Positions 46,545 to 55,428 of a DNA stretch of 64,000 nt are shown one piece after another. Numbering within the stretch: position 1 is the stretch's first letter; each line of letters begins with the position of its first letter. The position numbers were made by a program, and so were the translations under genes. The notes beneath the pieces were generated by a model that did no database searches, had not been told where the DNA came from, and worked only from the letters and a program-made list of their open reading frames with translations. Source of the DNA: an uncultured Lachnospiraceae bacterium. GTDB lineage: Bacteria > Bacillota > Clostridia > Lachnospirales > Lachnospiraceae. Location of the stretch: NCBI GenBank assembly GCA_900317915.1, contig ONIO01000002.1, forward strand, positions 17,370-81,369, read 5' to 3'.

Positions 46545-47603
46545 ATGGCAAAAGATAAATATGTAGCATATGTTGGCACTTACACACATGAGAATAGCTT
46601 AGGCATCCATGTCTATGATGTGGATACCCAGACTGGTGTTTTTACAGAGCGATCGGTTGCAGAGATTAATAATCCGTCCTACCTTACAGTTTCTCATGAT
46701 GGACAGACCTTATACTCCATTGCAGATGAAGGTGTTGCTTCATTCTCCATTGATGAAAATGGTGACTTACATAAGACAAGTCAGCAGTGGATTGGCGGCA
46801 TGCGTGGCGACTTCGTTGAAGTTGATTCTAAGAATCGCTATCTCTTTGTTGGTGGATATCACGATGGCCGAGTAACCATGATGCGACTTAAGGCAGACGG
46901 AACCATCGGTGACATTGCATATGGTGTATTCCATAAGGGCGCAGGCATCGGTTTTGGTGATCCTCATTTTGATCATGCCAAGGTAACCTGTGTTCGCCTG
47001 ACTCCAGATGAGAAGTTCCTCTGTGCAGTAGATTTTGGCCTGAATCAGGTGAAGGTCTACCGTGTGGATTATGAAATGGGACACCTTAGCATGGCAGATA
47101 TTATCCGCCCGGAATTAGGAGGTGGTGCAAGAGAGATCCGCTTCTCTAAGGATGGTAAGTATGCATATGTATTGACTGGATTAAATAATTCCGTAGAAGT
47201 TTATGCGTATCATGTAGATGACAGAGATGAGCCTGTATTTGAAAAGATTCAGACTGTATCTGTTCTCAATAAAACATATGAAGCTGCAGCTTCTATGAAT
47301 ATGACCTTTAATGAGACGGAGGATTACCTCTTTGTAGCAGTGGATGCATTGAATGCTGTAACTTGTCTGAAAAGGGATGCTGAGACTGGTATGTTAAGTT
47401 ATGACGGCATGACCTTTATCAGTGGCGAGTATCCAAAGTCTATTGCTATCCTTCCAGGAAATGAGTTCCTGGTAGTGGCTAACCATGACACCAATGATCT
47501 TAGAACCTTTAAGATTCATTATAAGGATCATTATTGCTTACTGAAGAATCCACCGGTGAAAATCAATCAGCCAAACCGCATTCACATTCATAAGATGAGA
47601 TAA
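46545..47603 (+). CDS. Lactonase family beta-propeller protein (YkgB/Pgl-like)
   Basis: A 352-residue protein of the seven-bladed lactonase family: YVAYVGTYTHENSLGIHVYDVD at the N-terminus, repeated blades with phrases such as PSYLTVSHDGQTLYSI, PDEKFLCAVDFGLNQVKVY and KDGKYAYVLTGLNNSVEVY, and EYPKSIAILPGNEFLVVANHDTNDL near the end. Relatives include 6-phosphogluconolactonase, but many members have no tested substrate. No signal peptide, so cytoplasmic. Confidence 0.8.
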   Translation: MAKDKYVAYVGTYTHENSLGIHVYDVDTQTGVFTERSVAEINNPSYLTVSHDGQTLYSIADEGVASFSIDENGDLHKTSQQWIGGMRGDFVEVDSKNRYLFVGGYHDGRVTMMRLKADGTIGDIAYGVFHKGAGIGFGDPHFDHAKVTCVRLTPDEKFLCAVDFGLNQVKVYRVDYEMGHLSMADIIRPELGGGAREIRFSKDGKYAYVLTGLNNSVEVYAYHVDDRDEPVFEKIQTVSVLNKTYEAAASMNMTFNETEDYLFVAVDALNAVTCLKRDAETGMLSYDGMTFISGEYPKSIAILPGNEFLVVANHDTNDLRTFKIHYKDHYCLLKNPPVKINQPNRIHIHKMR

Positions 47604-47648
47604 GAGAGTCGGGAAGAGTTAGGAAAAAGACAAAGAGGAGACAATTCG

Positions 47649-48743
47649 ATGGCAGGTTCTACCTTTGGAAAGGTATACCGTGTTACCACCTGGGGTGAGT
47701 CCCACGGAAAGGCACTAGGAGCAGTTGTAGACGGCTGCCCGGCAGGAGTTCCACTTACAGAAGAAGATATCCAGAGCTATCTGGACCGAAGAAAGCCAGG
47801 ACAGTCCAAGGCAACCACCGCCCGAAAGGAAGCGGATCGCTGTGAGATTCTATCTGGCGTATTTGATGGAAAGACCACAGGGACACCTATTTCTGTTTTG
47901 GTTTGGAATGGTGACCAGCACTCTAAGGATTATTCCAATATTGCCCATGTATATAGACCTGGGCATGCAGATTATACCTTTCAAGAGAAGTATGGAATTA
48001 GAGATTACCGTGGCGGCGGCAGATCCTCTGGCAGAGAGACCATTGGTCGTGTTATTGGCGGAGCCATTGCCATGCAGGTATTGAAGGAGTTTGGAATTTC
48101 CTTTACCTGTTACGCCAAGTCCATTGGTCCAGTTGTGGCTGAAAATGTGGACCCGGTTTACATTTCTAAGAATCCATTCTGTCTACCAGATCCCAATGTG
48201 GTAGAGCGGGCACAGAGTTATCTAGATGCCTGTATGGAGAGAAAGGATTCTATCGGCGGCGTTATTGAGTGCCGGGTGGATGGTCTCCCTGTGGGACTTG
48301 GAGAACCGGTTTTTGATAAGCTAGATGCCCTGCTTGGACAGGCTGTTATGTCTATTGGTGCAATTAAGGGATTTGAAGTGGGAGATGGCTTCCAGTCAAG
48401 TCTTTTGCATGGTAGTCAGGACAATGATGGTTTCTATATGGATGGGGATGAGGTGAAGAAATCCTCCAACCATTCAGGTGGAACCCTTGGCGGTATGTCT
48501 GATGGAGGCCAGTTGGTATTTCGTGCCGCTGTGAAGCCGACACCTTCTATTGCACAAGCCCAGCAGACGGTGGATGATCAGGGAAATGACACTTTGATTG
48601 TCATCCATGGACGTCATGATCCAATTATTGTGCCAAGGGCAGTTGTGGTTGTGGAAAGCATGGCTGCAATTACAATCCTGGACCTTATGATGCAGAATGC
48701 ATCTAGCCAGGTGGATGCACTGAAGAATTTTTATAAGAAATAG
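47649..48743 (+). CDS. aroC: Chorismate synthase
   Basis: A 364-residue enzyme of the last shikimate step, making chorismate from EPSP with reduced FMN. Signatures: GESHGKALGAVVDGCPAG, the GRSSGRETIGRV segment and a C-terminal D-H-R-DPIIVPRAVVV-type sequence. Length is normal. Ribosome-binding site AGAGGAG. It stands alone among unrelated genes; 15 bp before tgt. Confidence 0.96.
   Translation: MAGSTFGKVYRVTTWGESHGKALGAVVDGCPAGVPLTEEDIQSYLDRRKPGQSKATTARKEADRCEILSGVFDGKTTGTPISVLVWNGDQHSKDYSNIAHVYRPGHADYTFQEKYGIRDYRGGGRSSGRETIGRVIGGAIAMQVLKEFGISFTCYAKSIGPVVAENVDPVYISKNPFCLPDPNVVERAQSYLDACMERKDSIGGVIECRVDGLPVGLGEPVFDKLDALLGQAVMSIGAIKGFEVGDGFQSSLLHGSQDNDGFYMDGDEVKKSSNHSGGTLGGMSDGGQLVFRAAVKPTPSIAQAQQTVDDQGNDTLIVIHGRHDPIIVPRAVVVVESMAAITILDLMMQNASSQVDALKNFYKK
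48155..48165 (+). repeat. Copy of dispersed motif GGTTTACATTT inside aroC
   Basis: Exact copy; preceded by GACCC, like the GAACCC before the 4771 copy. It encodes ordinary family sequence, so it may be chance. Confidence 0.3.
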
Positions 48744-48758
48744 TTTAAGGAATTTGAA

Positions 48759-49922
48759 ATGACAGAGAAGAGTACCTATAAGATACTGAAGACGGATGGC
48801 AATGCCAAGCGTGCAGAGTTTACAACGGTGCACGGAACAGTACAGACTCCACTTTTTATGAATGTTGCAACGGTTGCTGCCATTAAGGGTGGTGTGTCTA
48901 CTGATGACTTACATTCCATTGATACACAGGTTGCATTATCCAATACCTATCACCTTCATGTTCGCACTGGAGATGAGATGATTCGTAAGCTGGGTGGTCT
49001 CCATAAGTTTATGGTTTGGGATCGCCCGATTCTTACGGATTCCGGCGGATTCCAGGTATTCTCTCTTGCAAAACTCCGTAAGATTAAGGAGGAGGGTGTA
49101 TCCTTCCAGTCACATATTGACGGCCATCGTATCTTCATGGGACCAGAAGAGTCTATGCAGATTCAGTCCAATCTCGGCTCTACAATTGCCATGGCATTTG
49201 ATGAGTGTCCAAGCTCTGTGGCTGAGCGTGGGTATGTTGAGAAGTCTGTTGCCCGTACAGAGCGTTGGCTGAAGCGTTGCCAGGATAAGATGAATGAATT
49301 GAATGGGATGGAAGGTACTGTGAATCCGAAGCAGTTACTTTTCGGTATCAACCAGGGAGCCATCTATAAGGATATTCGTGTGGAAAATGCCAAGCGTATC
49401 TCTGAGATGAATCTTGATGGTTATGCCATTGGCGGCCTGGCTGTAGGTGAGACTGCAGAACAGATGTATGAGATCATTGAAGAGACGACACCTTATCTTC
49501 CTAAGGATAAGCCAACCTACCTTATGGGTGTTGGTACGCCTCAGAATATCTTAGAAGCAGTCGAGCGTGGTGTAGATTTCTTCGACTGTGTATATCCATC
49601 TCGTAATGGACGTCATGGTCATGTCTATACCCATAAGGGTAAGATTAATCTGTCTAATAAGAAGTATGAACTGGATATGAGCCCAATTGAAGAGGGCTGT
49701 CAGTGTCCCGCTTGCCGTACCTATAGCCGTGCTTATATCCATCACCTGTTTAAGGCGAAGGAGATGCTGGGTATGCGTCTTGCAGTTCTCCATAATCTCT
49801 ACTTCTATAACCACCTGATGGAAGAGATCCGTGGGGCTATTGAAGATGGCAATTATCATCAGTGGAAGGAAGAGATGATTGATAATATGAAGGAATATGA
49901 TCGGGAAGCAGGTCGTATTTGA
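48759..49922 (+). CDS. tgt: tRNA-guanine transglycosylase (queuine tRNA-ribosyltransferase)
   Basis: A 387-residue enzyme that exchanges guanine-34 for preQ1 in GUN tRNAs. Seen: NTYHLHVRTGDEMI, the catalytic aspartate in LTDSGGFQVFSL, GGLAVGE, second aspartate region VDFFDCVYPSRNGRHG and zinc ligands CQCPACRTYSRAYIHHL. A nine-bp inverted repeat, GAACTACTC/GAGTAGTTC (49921-49952), follows the stop but has no T-run. Confidence 0.96.
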   Translation: MTEKSTYKILKTDGNAKRAEFTTVHGTVQTPLFMNVATVAAIKGGVSTDDLHSIDTQVALSNTYHLHVRTGDEMIRKLGGLHKFMVWDRPILTDSGGFQVFSLAKLRKIKEEGVSFQSHIDGHRIFMGPEESMQIQSNLGSTIAMAFDECPSSVAERGYVEKSVARTERWLKRCQDKMNELNGMEGTVNPKQLLFGINQGAIYKDIRVENAKRISEMNLDGYAIGGLAVGETAEQMYEIIEETTPYLPKDKPTYLMGVGTPQNILEAVERGVDFFDCVYPSRNGRHGHVYTHKGKINLSNKKYELDMSPIEEGCQCPACRTYSRAYIHHLFKAKEMLGMRLAVLHNLYFYNHLMEEIRGAIEDGNYHQWKEEMIDNMKEYDREAGRI

Positions 49923-49956
49923 ACTACTCGATTACTTGTAACTGAGTAGTTCACTA

Positions 49957-49985
49957 TTGCATATCATCCGCTGATTATGTAGAAT
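49957..49985 (+). promoter_or_regulatory. Putative yajC promoter
   Basis: TTGCAT (49957-49962), 17-bp spacer, TAGAAT (49980-49985), some 40 bp before the yajC start. Confidence 0.6.
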
Positions 49986-50025
49986 AAACTCGTTATGATG
50001 AAATAAAGTATTAGGAGGCATACAA

Positions 50026-50394
50026 ATGATTCTTTTAAATTCCGCAGCAGCAGGTGGTGTCAGCCTGATCGTCTGGATTGTTATTCTTTTCGGTTTTATG
50101 TATCTCTTCATGATTCGTCCACAGCAGAAAGAGACGAAGAAGAAGAATGCACTGATGGAATCCTTAGCAGTAGGTGATACTGTTCTTACAACAAGCGGTT
50201 TCTACGGAGTAGTAATCGATCTTGCAGATGAGGATACCGTAATCGTTGAGTTCGGTAACAATAAGAACTGCCGTATCCCTATGCAGAAGGCTGCAATCTC
50301 TGCAGTTGAGAAGCCTGAGGATGCTGTTCAGACTGAGGAAGTTAAGCCTGATGCTGAAGATACTGGTAAGAAGAAGGGCTTCTTCAAGAAGTAA
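50026..50394 (+). CDS. yajC: Preprotein translocase subunit YajC
   Basis: A 122-residue protein with one N-terminal membrane helix (about 10-27) followed by MIRPQQKETKKKN, LAVGDTVLTTSGFYGVV and a charged tail ending KKKGFFKK. YajC associates with SecDF of the Sec translocon. tgt-yajC adjacency is common. AGGAGG precedes the ATG and a terminator follows. Confidence 0.94.
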   Translation: MILLNSAAAGGVSLIVWIVILFGFMYLFMIRPQQKETKKKNALMESLAVGDTVLTTSGFYGVVIDLADEDTVIVEFGNNKNCRIPMQKAAISAVEKPEDAVQTEEVKPDAEDTGKKKGFFKK

Positions 50395-50414
50395 TTCCTA
50401 AGTAGTGGATGATG

Positions 50415-50446
50415 ACACCCAGCTGTTATGGCTGGGTGTTTTTTTA
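50415..50446 (+). terminator. yajC terminator
   Basis: ACACCCAGC and GCTGGGTGT stem with a seven-base loop, followed by seven T. Confidence 0.93.
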
Positions 50447-50629
50447 TGCTACTCTGAGATGATCATCATCAAATGGAATGGCTATGAATTGGTTCATCAT
50501 TCAGTTATTATTGGCTGGCATTGTATTTATAAAAGAGACTAATCGATGCAAAATAAAACCTATAAGTTATACTAATTATATATATGAAAATATAAAATAG
50601 GCATATTAATAAAAGATGGGTAATAAGTA

Positions 50630-50689
50630 TTGAAAAAGTTATTATTTGTACTTATAATTCTTTTTGTAAGTTGTTTCTTCCCCAAATAA
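50630..50689 (+). other. Possible 19-residue lipoprotein-signal-like peptide
   Basis: TTG-initiated frame encoding MKKLLFVLIILFVSCFFPK. It looks like a complete signal peptide with a lipobox-like VSC but stops directly. It could be a chance frame, the remnant of a lost lipoprotein gene or a short leader peptide. The ribosome-binding site (GATGGG) is poor. Confidence 0.25.
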
Positions 50690-50724
50690 GTGAGTGGGGG
50701 AGTTAAATTCTTAGGAGGATTTAT

Positions 50725-52104
50725 ATGGAAAACTTCTTTAAATTAAAGGAGAAGAATACCACTGTTAAAACAGAGGTACTCGGAGGTCTGACAACCTTCA
50801 TGACAATGGCCTATATTCTGGCTGTTAACCCATCAATTCTTAGCAATGCAGGTATGGATGCAGAGGCAGTAATGATTGCTACATGTCTTGCTTCCTTCAT
50901 CGGAACACTTGCAATGGCACTTTTAGCAAACCTTCCATTTGCGCTTGCACCAGGTATGGGACTGAATGCTTACTTCGCATTCTCTGTTTGCCTTGGCATG
51001 GGCTATTCCTGGCAGGTTGCACTGCTTGCAGTATTTGTCGAGGGTGTAATCTTCATCCTTCTGACACTTACCAATGTGCGTGAGGCAATCTTCAATGCCA
51101 TTCCAATGTGCTTAAAGAAGGGTGTTGGCGCTGGTATCGGTCTTTTCGTTGCTTTCATCGGATTACAGGATGCGAAGCTTGTTGTGAAGTCTGATTCTAC
51201 ACTGGTAACATATGTAAGCTTCCGTAATATGTGGCATACAGCAGGCATCGTTGCACTTGTAGCATTAATCGGTGTTCTTCTGATCGTAATCTTAGAATAT
51301 AAGAGAGTACCTGGCGGTATCTTAATTGGTATCGTAGCTACTTGGGTATTAGATATGATTTTAGAGATAGCTGGTGTATACGTTCCAGATCCAAAAGCTG
51401 GTTTCTATTCTGTAATTCCAAGCATGCATATGACAAACTTTGCAAGCCTTGGTAAGACCTTTGGCGCTGCATTTGATTTCGGTGCATTTGGCGATGTGAA
51501 GATCATGGACTTTATTGTTATCATGTTCTCCTTCCTCTTCGTTGATATTTTCGATACCATCGGAACTCTGATCGGTGTATCTGATCGTGCAGGTATGCTT
51601 GATAAGGATGGAAAGCTTCCTCAGATTAAGCCAGCACTTCTTGCAGATGCGATCGCAACCTGTGCAGGCGCAATCCTTGGTACTTCAACCACTACAACAT
51701 TCGTTGAGTCTTCTGCAGGTGTAGGTGCAGGTGCTAGAACTGGTCTTGCTTCAGTTGTTACAGGACTGATGTTCTTAATCGCAATTTTCTTTGCTCCTAT
51801 TTTTACAACAATTCCTACATTCGCTGTTGCTCCAGCTCTGATCTACGTTGGATTCCTGATGCTGTCTGCAATTATTGATGTAGACTTTAAGAACCTTCGT
51901 CAGGGTGTTCCAGCATTCCTTACCGTTCTTTGCATGCCTCTGATGTACTCTATCTCTGAGGGTATCGCAGTTGGTATCATCTCTTATGTTGTCATCAACC
52001 TGATTGCAAATGCAATGACTAAGAATAAGGAAGATCGTGAGCCAGTAACTCCACTTATGATTGTTCTTGCAATCATCTTCGTTCTGAAGTATGCACTTCT
52101 GTAA
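50725..52104 (+). CDS. AzgA-type NCS2 purine (guanine/hypoxanthine) permease
   Basis: A 459-residue protein with 12 or more hydrophobic segments. TEVLGGLTTFMTMAYILAVNP, LPFALAPGMGLNAYFAF, DIFDTIGTLIGV and GTSTTTTFVESSAGVGAGARTGL are signatures of the AzgA branch (PbuG/PbuO, GhxP), which transports guanine, hypoxanthine or adenine with protons. The exact base cannot be told. AGGAGG before the ATG; a strong terminator follows. Confidence 0.9.
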   Translation: MENFFKLKEKNTTVKTEVLGGLTTFMTMAYILAVNPSILSNAGMDAEAVMIATCLASFIGTLAMALLANLPFALAPGMGLNAYFAFSVCLGMGYSWQVALLAVFVEGVIFILLTLTNVREAIFNAIPMCLKKGVGAGIGLFVAFIGLQDAKLVVKSDSTLVTYVSFRNMWHTAGIVALVALIGVLLIVILEYKRVPGGILIGIVATWVLDMILEIAGVYVPDPKAGFYSVIPSMHMTNFASLGKTFGAAFDFGAFGDVKIMDFIVIMFSFLFVDIFDTIGTLIGVSDRAGMLDKDGKLPQIKPALLADAIATCAGAILGTSTTTTFVESSAGVGAGARTGLASVVTGLMFLIAIFFAPIFTTIPTFAVAPALIYVGFLMLSAIIDVDFKNLRQGVPAFLTVLCMPLMYSISEGIAVGIISYVVINLIANAMTKNKEDREPVTPLMIVLAIIFVLKYALL

Positions 52105-52125
52105 TTCATAGAAGGATCTTGAACG

Positions 52126-52155
52126 AGAGCCCAGGTTATCCTGGGCTCTTTTTTG
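52126..52155 (+). terminator. Terminator of the purine permease
   Basis: AGAGCCCAGG and CCTGGGCTCT, ten-bp stem with a TTAT loop, followed by a run of T. Confidence 0.95.
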
Positions 52156-52176
52156 TTTCGTTTTTTGCTTTCATAG

Positions 52177-52202
52177 ATTACAATTACAATTACAATTACA
52201 AT
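52177..52202 (+). repeat. Hexanucleotide tandem repeat (ATTACA)4
   Basis: Four perfect copies plus two bases, 38 bp before the dehydrogenase start. Read in another phase the unit is TACAAT, similar to a -10 box. Confidence 0.95.
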
Positions 52203-52239
52203 AGATGTATACATTATTTGCTGTGAGAGGAGCGATCGA

Positions 52240-53028
52240 ATGCTAGCACTTATCACTGGTGGCGGATCAGGAATCGGCTTAGAGATTGCTAGAATTTTAT
52301 ATGAATCCTATGACCTGATTTTGGTAGGGAGAAATGTAAACCGACTGGAAGATGGCAGAGCATCCATTCTAGATTCCTATCAATCGAAAGCGAGAAAGAA
52401 TACAATTGAAACCATTTCCTGTGATGTGTCAAAGCCAGGAGATTGCCAGAAACTATACGATAAGTTGCAAAATAGAGAGATCGATGTCTTAATCAATGCT
52501 GCAGGATTTGGGACCATTGGAAACTTTCTAGAGACAGATCTTTCAAAGGAAGTGGAAGAGACAGAAACCAATTGTATAGGCTTAATGTGCATGATGAAGT
52601 TATTCCTCCCAGATATGCTGAAGAGGAGAAGTGGCTCTATTTTAAATGTTGCATCCTCAGCGGGATATATGCCAGGAAGTCCGGGGATGGCAGTCTACTA
52701 TGGAACCAAGGCCTATGCCTTATCACTAACCAGATCCATTGCTACAGAATATTCCTGCAAGAAGAAGGGTGTGTATATAGGAGCCCTTTGCCCAGGACCG
52801 GTTTTAACTGATTTTTCTACCAAGGCAGGAGGACAGGTAAAAAAAGGACTAGGTGCAATCACTGCAGAGCAGTGTGCTAGGGAGGCCCTTCGTGGAATGG
52901 CACGAAAGAAAAAGGTGATCATTCCCGGGGCCCTTATGAAATTAAGCTATCCTTTTACAAAGATACTTCCAGGGAATCTGCTTTTGTATTTTGCTAGAAA
53001 GCATCAGGAAAAGAAGACAAAATTGTGA
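52240..53028 (+). CDS. Short-chain dehydrogenase/reductase
   Basis: A 262-residue Rossmann oxidoreductase: cofactor motif GGGSGIGLEIA (TGxxxGxG type), NAAGFGT, catalytic Ser in NVASSAGYMPG, YxxxK as YYGTKAYAL, then CPGPVLTDF. The Arg in VGRNVNRLED after the second strand suggests NADP preference. The C-terminus is basic with a hydrophobic patch, like membrane-associated DltE/YqjQ-type enzymes. Substrate unknown. Probably forms a unit with the next two genes. Confidence 0.85.
   Translation: MLALITGGGSGIGLEIARILYESYDLILVGRNVNRLEDGRASILDSYQSKARKNTIETISCDVSKPGDCQKLYDKLQNREIDVLINAAGFGTIGNFLETDLSKEVEETETNCIGLMCMMKLFLPDMLKRRSGSILNVASSAGYMPGSPGMAVYYGTKAYALSLTRSIATEYSCKKKGVYIGALCPGPVLTDFSTKAGGQVKKGLGAITAEQCAREALRGMARKKKVIIPGALMKLSYPFTKILPGNLLLYFARKHQEKKTKL
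52332..52342 (-). repeat. Copy of dispersed motif GGTTTACATTT inside a coding region
   Basis: Reads AAATGTAAACC on the plus strand; encodes part of the dehydrogenase cofactor region, so may be chance. Confidence 0.3.
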
Positions 53029-53093
53029 AATCTGTTGACGGATTCCGTGACATGCATGAAAATAGATATATTCTAAATAATAGGAGTGATTTT

Positions 53094-54368
53094 TTGTCAG
53101 ATCATTATATTAAATGGGAAAAACTAGATAATACAGCAAATCTATTTCCGGTCATCGCGGGAGAGCGAATGACCAATACCTATCGTATTTGTTGTGAGTT
53201 GAATGAGGTGATTCAGCCAGACTTATTACAGAGAGCAGTGGATATTGTGACTCCTAAGTTTCCTGGATTTAATCTTCGCCTTCGCACAGGTATCTTTTGG
53301 TATTACTTCGAAGAGAATGGAAAGAAGGCACCAGAGGTTGTTCTTGAGAGTACATACCCTTGTCGCTTGATTCATCCCAACCGTAATCGCAGTTATTTAT
53401 TCCGTGTGACTTACTTTAAGAAGAGGATTAATCTGGAAGTCTTTCACGTATTAGCTGATGGTATGGGAGGTATTATATTCTTAAGGGAACTTACCTATCA
53501 GTATCTTCGATTGGCACACCCTGAATTGTCAGAGAAGCTAGGAGATGGCTTGTCCGATGAGACATCCTTAAATCGAGAGGACAGCTTCCTACGTAATTTC
53601 CGTAAGGCAAGCCCTGCACAGTATAAGGCTGGTAAAGCCTTTACTATTCCAGGAGAGAAGCTTCCATACGGTGCCTTTGGCGTGATTACCGGAACTCTAT
53701 CTGTTCAGGATTTAAAGAAGGTTGTGAAGGAAAAGTATCACACCACCATTAATGATTATATCGTGGCAGCATTTATCTATTCTACCTATCGTAATTATCC
53801 CAATGGGGTGTCTAAGAATCGCCCAATTCGTGTGGCTGTTCCAGTGAATTTGAGACCATATTTTCAGTCTCAGACTACTAAGAATTTCTTCGTAATGGTT
53901 TCTGCAGAGTTTATTCCAGAGAAGGATGACTATAGCTTTGAGGAGATTGTAGAGATTACCAAGAGTAGCTTGGCAGAGCAGATGACCAAGGAGAATTTAG
54001 AATCAATATTCTCATATAATGTAGCCAATCAAAAGATTCTTGTGGCAAGAGCAGTTCCACTTCCCCTTAAGAATGCAGCGATGAGGTTTATTTATAATAA
54101 GACAGCATCTGCGAATACTACAACCATTACAAATATTGGGCGAGTTACAGTGGAAGAGGACTATAAGGCATATATTCGAAGCTTTTATAGCTTCCTGCCA
54201 TTCTCTTTAGGACAGAATCTGAAAGCTGCAGTTACCTCTTATGAGGATCGATTGATTGTGGCATTCACATCAGCATTGATTGATACATCTATTGTGAGAG
54301 ATGTATTCCGCCAGATGTCCGAGGATGGATTACATATTGAGATTGAGACCAATGGCGTGTTTTACTAG
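53094..54368 (+). CDS. Condensation-domain acyltransferase, alcohol acetyltransferase-like
   Basis: A 424-residue protein of the CoA-dependent acyltransferase/condensation superfamily. The catalytic HxxxD motif is HVLADGMGG, and the second-half DFG-like latch region is less clear. Relatives join acyl groups to alcohols or amines in lipid or peptide synthesis. The frame opens at a GTG (53025) overlapping the previous stop, but TTG at 53094 has AGGAG at seven-base spacing and gives a family-like N-terminus (SDHYIKWEKLDNTANLFP). The substrate cannot be told. Confidence 0.75.
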   Translation: MSDHYIKWEKLDNTANLFPVIAGERMTNTYRICCELNEVIQPDLLQRAVDIVTPKFPGFNLRLRTGIFWYYFEENGKKAPEVVLESTYPCRLIHPNRNRSYLFRVTYFKKRINLEVFHVLADGMGGIIFLRELTYQYLRLAHPELSEKLGDGLSDETSLNREDSFLRNFRKASPAQYKAGKAFTIPGEKLPYGAFGVITGTLSVQDLKKVVKEKYHTTINDYIVAAFIYSTYRNYPNGVSKNRPIRVAVPVNLRPYFQSQTTKNFFVMVSAEFIPEKDDYSFEEIVEITKSSLAEQMTKENLESIFSYNVANQKILVARAVPLPLKNAAMRFIYNKTASANTTTITNIGRVTVEEDYKAYIRSFYSFLPFSLGQNLKAAVTSYEDRLIVAFTSALIDTSIVRDVFRQMSEDGLHIEIETNGVFY

Positions 54369-54574
54369 TCTGTTTTGAATATTGTGATTTCATAGGATCT
54401 ATTTGAAAATTCTATAGTGCTTATATCATCTTCAAAAGAGGGCATTTTTAGGGGAAATATATAATCCGACTGCTGTAAAATGGTGGCGTATCAATATAAT
54501 CCAACGGCAATGAATTGGTAAGACATTTTTATATGGAATGATCCTTCTTGGAGGAATGGGTAAGGAGTATTTAA

Positions 54575-55243
54575 TTGAGCTATTGTAAACATTGTAAAGT
54601 AGAAATATTGGATGAGACAGATACCTGTCCTTTGTGCAAAAATATCTTAACGGATGAGGAGGGTGTTTTTCACGGTAGTGTGAACTATCCGGATGTCACC
54701 AAACGTAAAAAGCTGATTAGCAGAGCGCTAAGTATTATTACCTTTTTGGTGGTTTCTATTTCCATTATTTCGGTATATATCAATTACACTACCAGTCAAC
54801 AGATTTGGTGGAGTCTTATTGTGGTAGGGTCACTTTTGTATGTTTTATGGATTCTGTCCTTGTCTGCAAGAGAAGCAGGCTATCTCCATCGTATTTTTGT
54901 TACAGTCCTTGGTGCAGTCCTTTTAGTTGCCCTGATTGACTGGGTGACAGGATTCCATCGTTGGTCCATTAACTTTGTATTGCCTGGAGCAATGCTCCTT
55001 GTTGATGTGATATTCATTGTGTTAATGATTGTGAATCATAAGAATTGGCAAGGCTATATGCTTTTCCAGTTATTGATGATTTTGGTTGCATTCATACCAC
55101 TAGGGTTTATTCATTACCACGTCGTTACGCATCCATTGGTATCTGAGATTGCAATTTTATCTGCGATTATTGTTTTCCTTGGAACCTTGATCCTGGGAGG
55201 AACCACCGCTCGAACAGAGATGAAAAGAAGATTCCATATATAG
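54575..55243 (+). CDS. Zinc-ribbon membrane protein, DUF6320-like
   Basis: A 222-residue protein: an N-terminal zinc ribbon with CKHC and CPLC (about 4-21), a short linker, then five to six hydrophobic helices and a short basic end. I recall such proteins annotated as DUF6320 beside alcohol-acetyltransferase-like genes in Lachnospiraceae; function unknown. The start is TTG at 54575, eight bases after AAGGAG. The last codons and stop lie in the first of five tandem 17-bp repeats. Confidence 0.75.
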   Translation: MSYCKHCKVEILDETDTCPLCKNILTDEEGVFHGSVNYPDVTKRKKLISRALSIITFLVVSISIISVYINYTTSQQIWWSLIVVGSLLYVLWILSLSAREAGYLHRIFVTVLGAVLLVALIDWVTGFHRWSINFVLPGAMLLVDVIFIVLMIVNHKNWQGYMLFQLLMILVAFIPLGFIHYHVVTHPLVSEIAILSAIIVFLGTLILGGTTARTEMKRRFHI

Positions 55244-55312
55244 GGAAATTCTATATATAGGAAAATTCCATATATAAGAAGATTTTATTCATAAGAAGAT
55301 TCCATGAATAAG
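55228..55312 (+). repeat. Five tandem 17-bp repeats
   Basis: Units begin at 55228, 55245, 55262, 55279 and 55296, with no gaps. The consensus is about AAGATTCCATATATAAG; units 1-3 carry TATATA, units 4-5 TTCATAAG or GAATAAG. The array starts in the zinc-ribbon gene, spans its stop codon and runs to the terminator stem. Confidence 0.9.
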
Positions 55313-55348
55313 AAAATGGTCACCTCAAATTTTGAGGTGACCATTTTT
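55313..55348. terminator. Bidirectional terminator between the zinc-ribbon gene and pfp
   Basis: AAAATGGTCACCTCAAA and its exact reverse complement are separated by one base, so the stem is perfect with a minimal loop. Flanking A and T runs allow use in both directions. Confidence 0.9.
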
Positions 55349-55428
55349 GCTATAGAAATCGCTATGATTGTCAATTTGAAACTGAGCCACTCAGTTTCAG
55401 ATTAGCATTTATAAATTGTATATAAGCA

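Larger units (their letters stand above)
50395..50724 (+). other. yajC-purine permease intergenic region
   Basis: A 330-bp AT-rich gap. After the yajC terminator it holds a tiny open frame (50630-50689) and a CCCC/GGGG stem near 50680-50700 just before the permease ribosome-binding site. The conserved core of a purine riboswitch was looked for and not found. Confidence 0.5.

Noticed and set aside
50447..50724. Purine riboswitch before the AzgA permease
   Set aside because: The conserved loop and junction sequences of the class were not found in the gap.
52104..52256. Minus-strand frame with an Ile-Val repeat upstream of the dehydrogenase gene
   Set aside because: Produced by the ATTACA hexamer repeat; it overlaps the permease terminator and has no other support.
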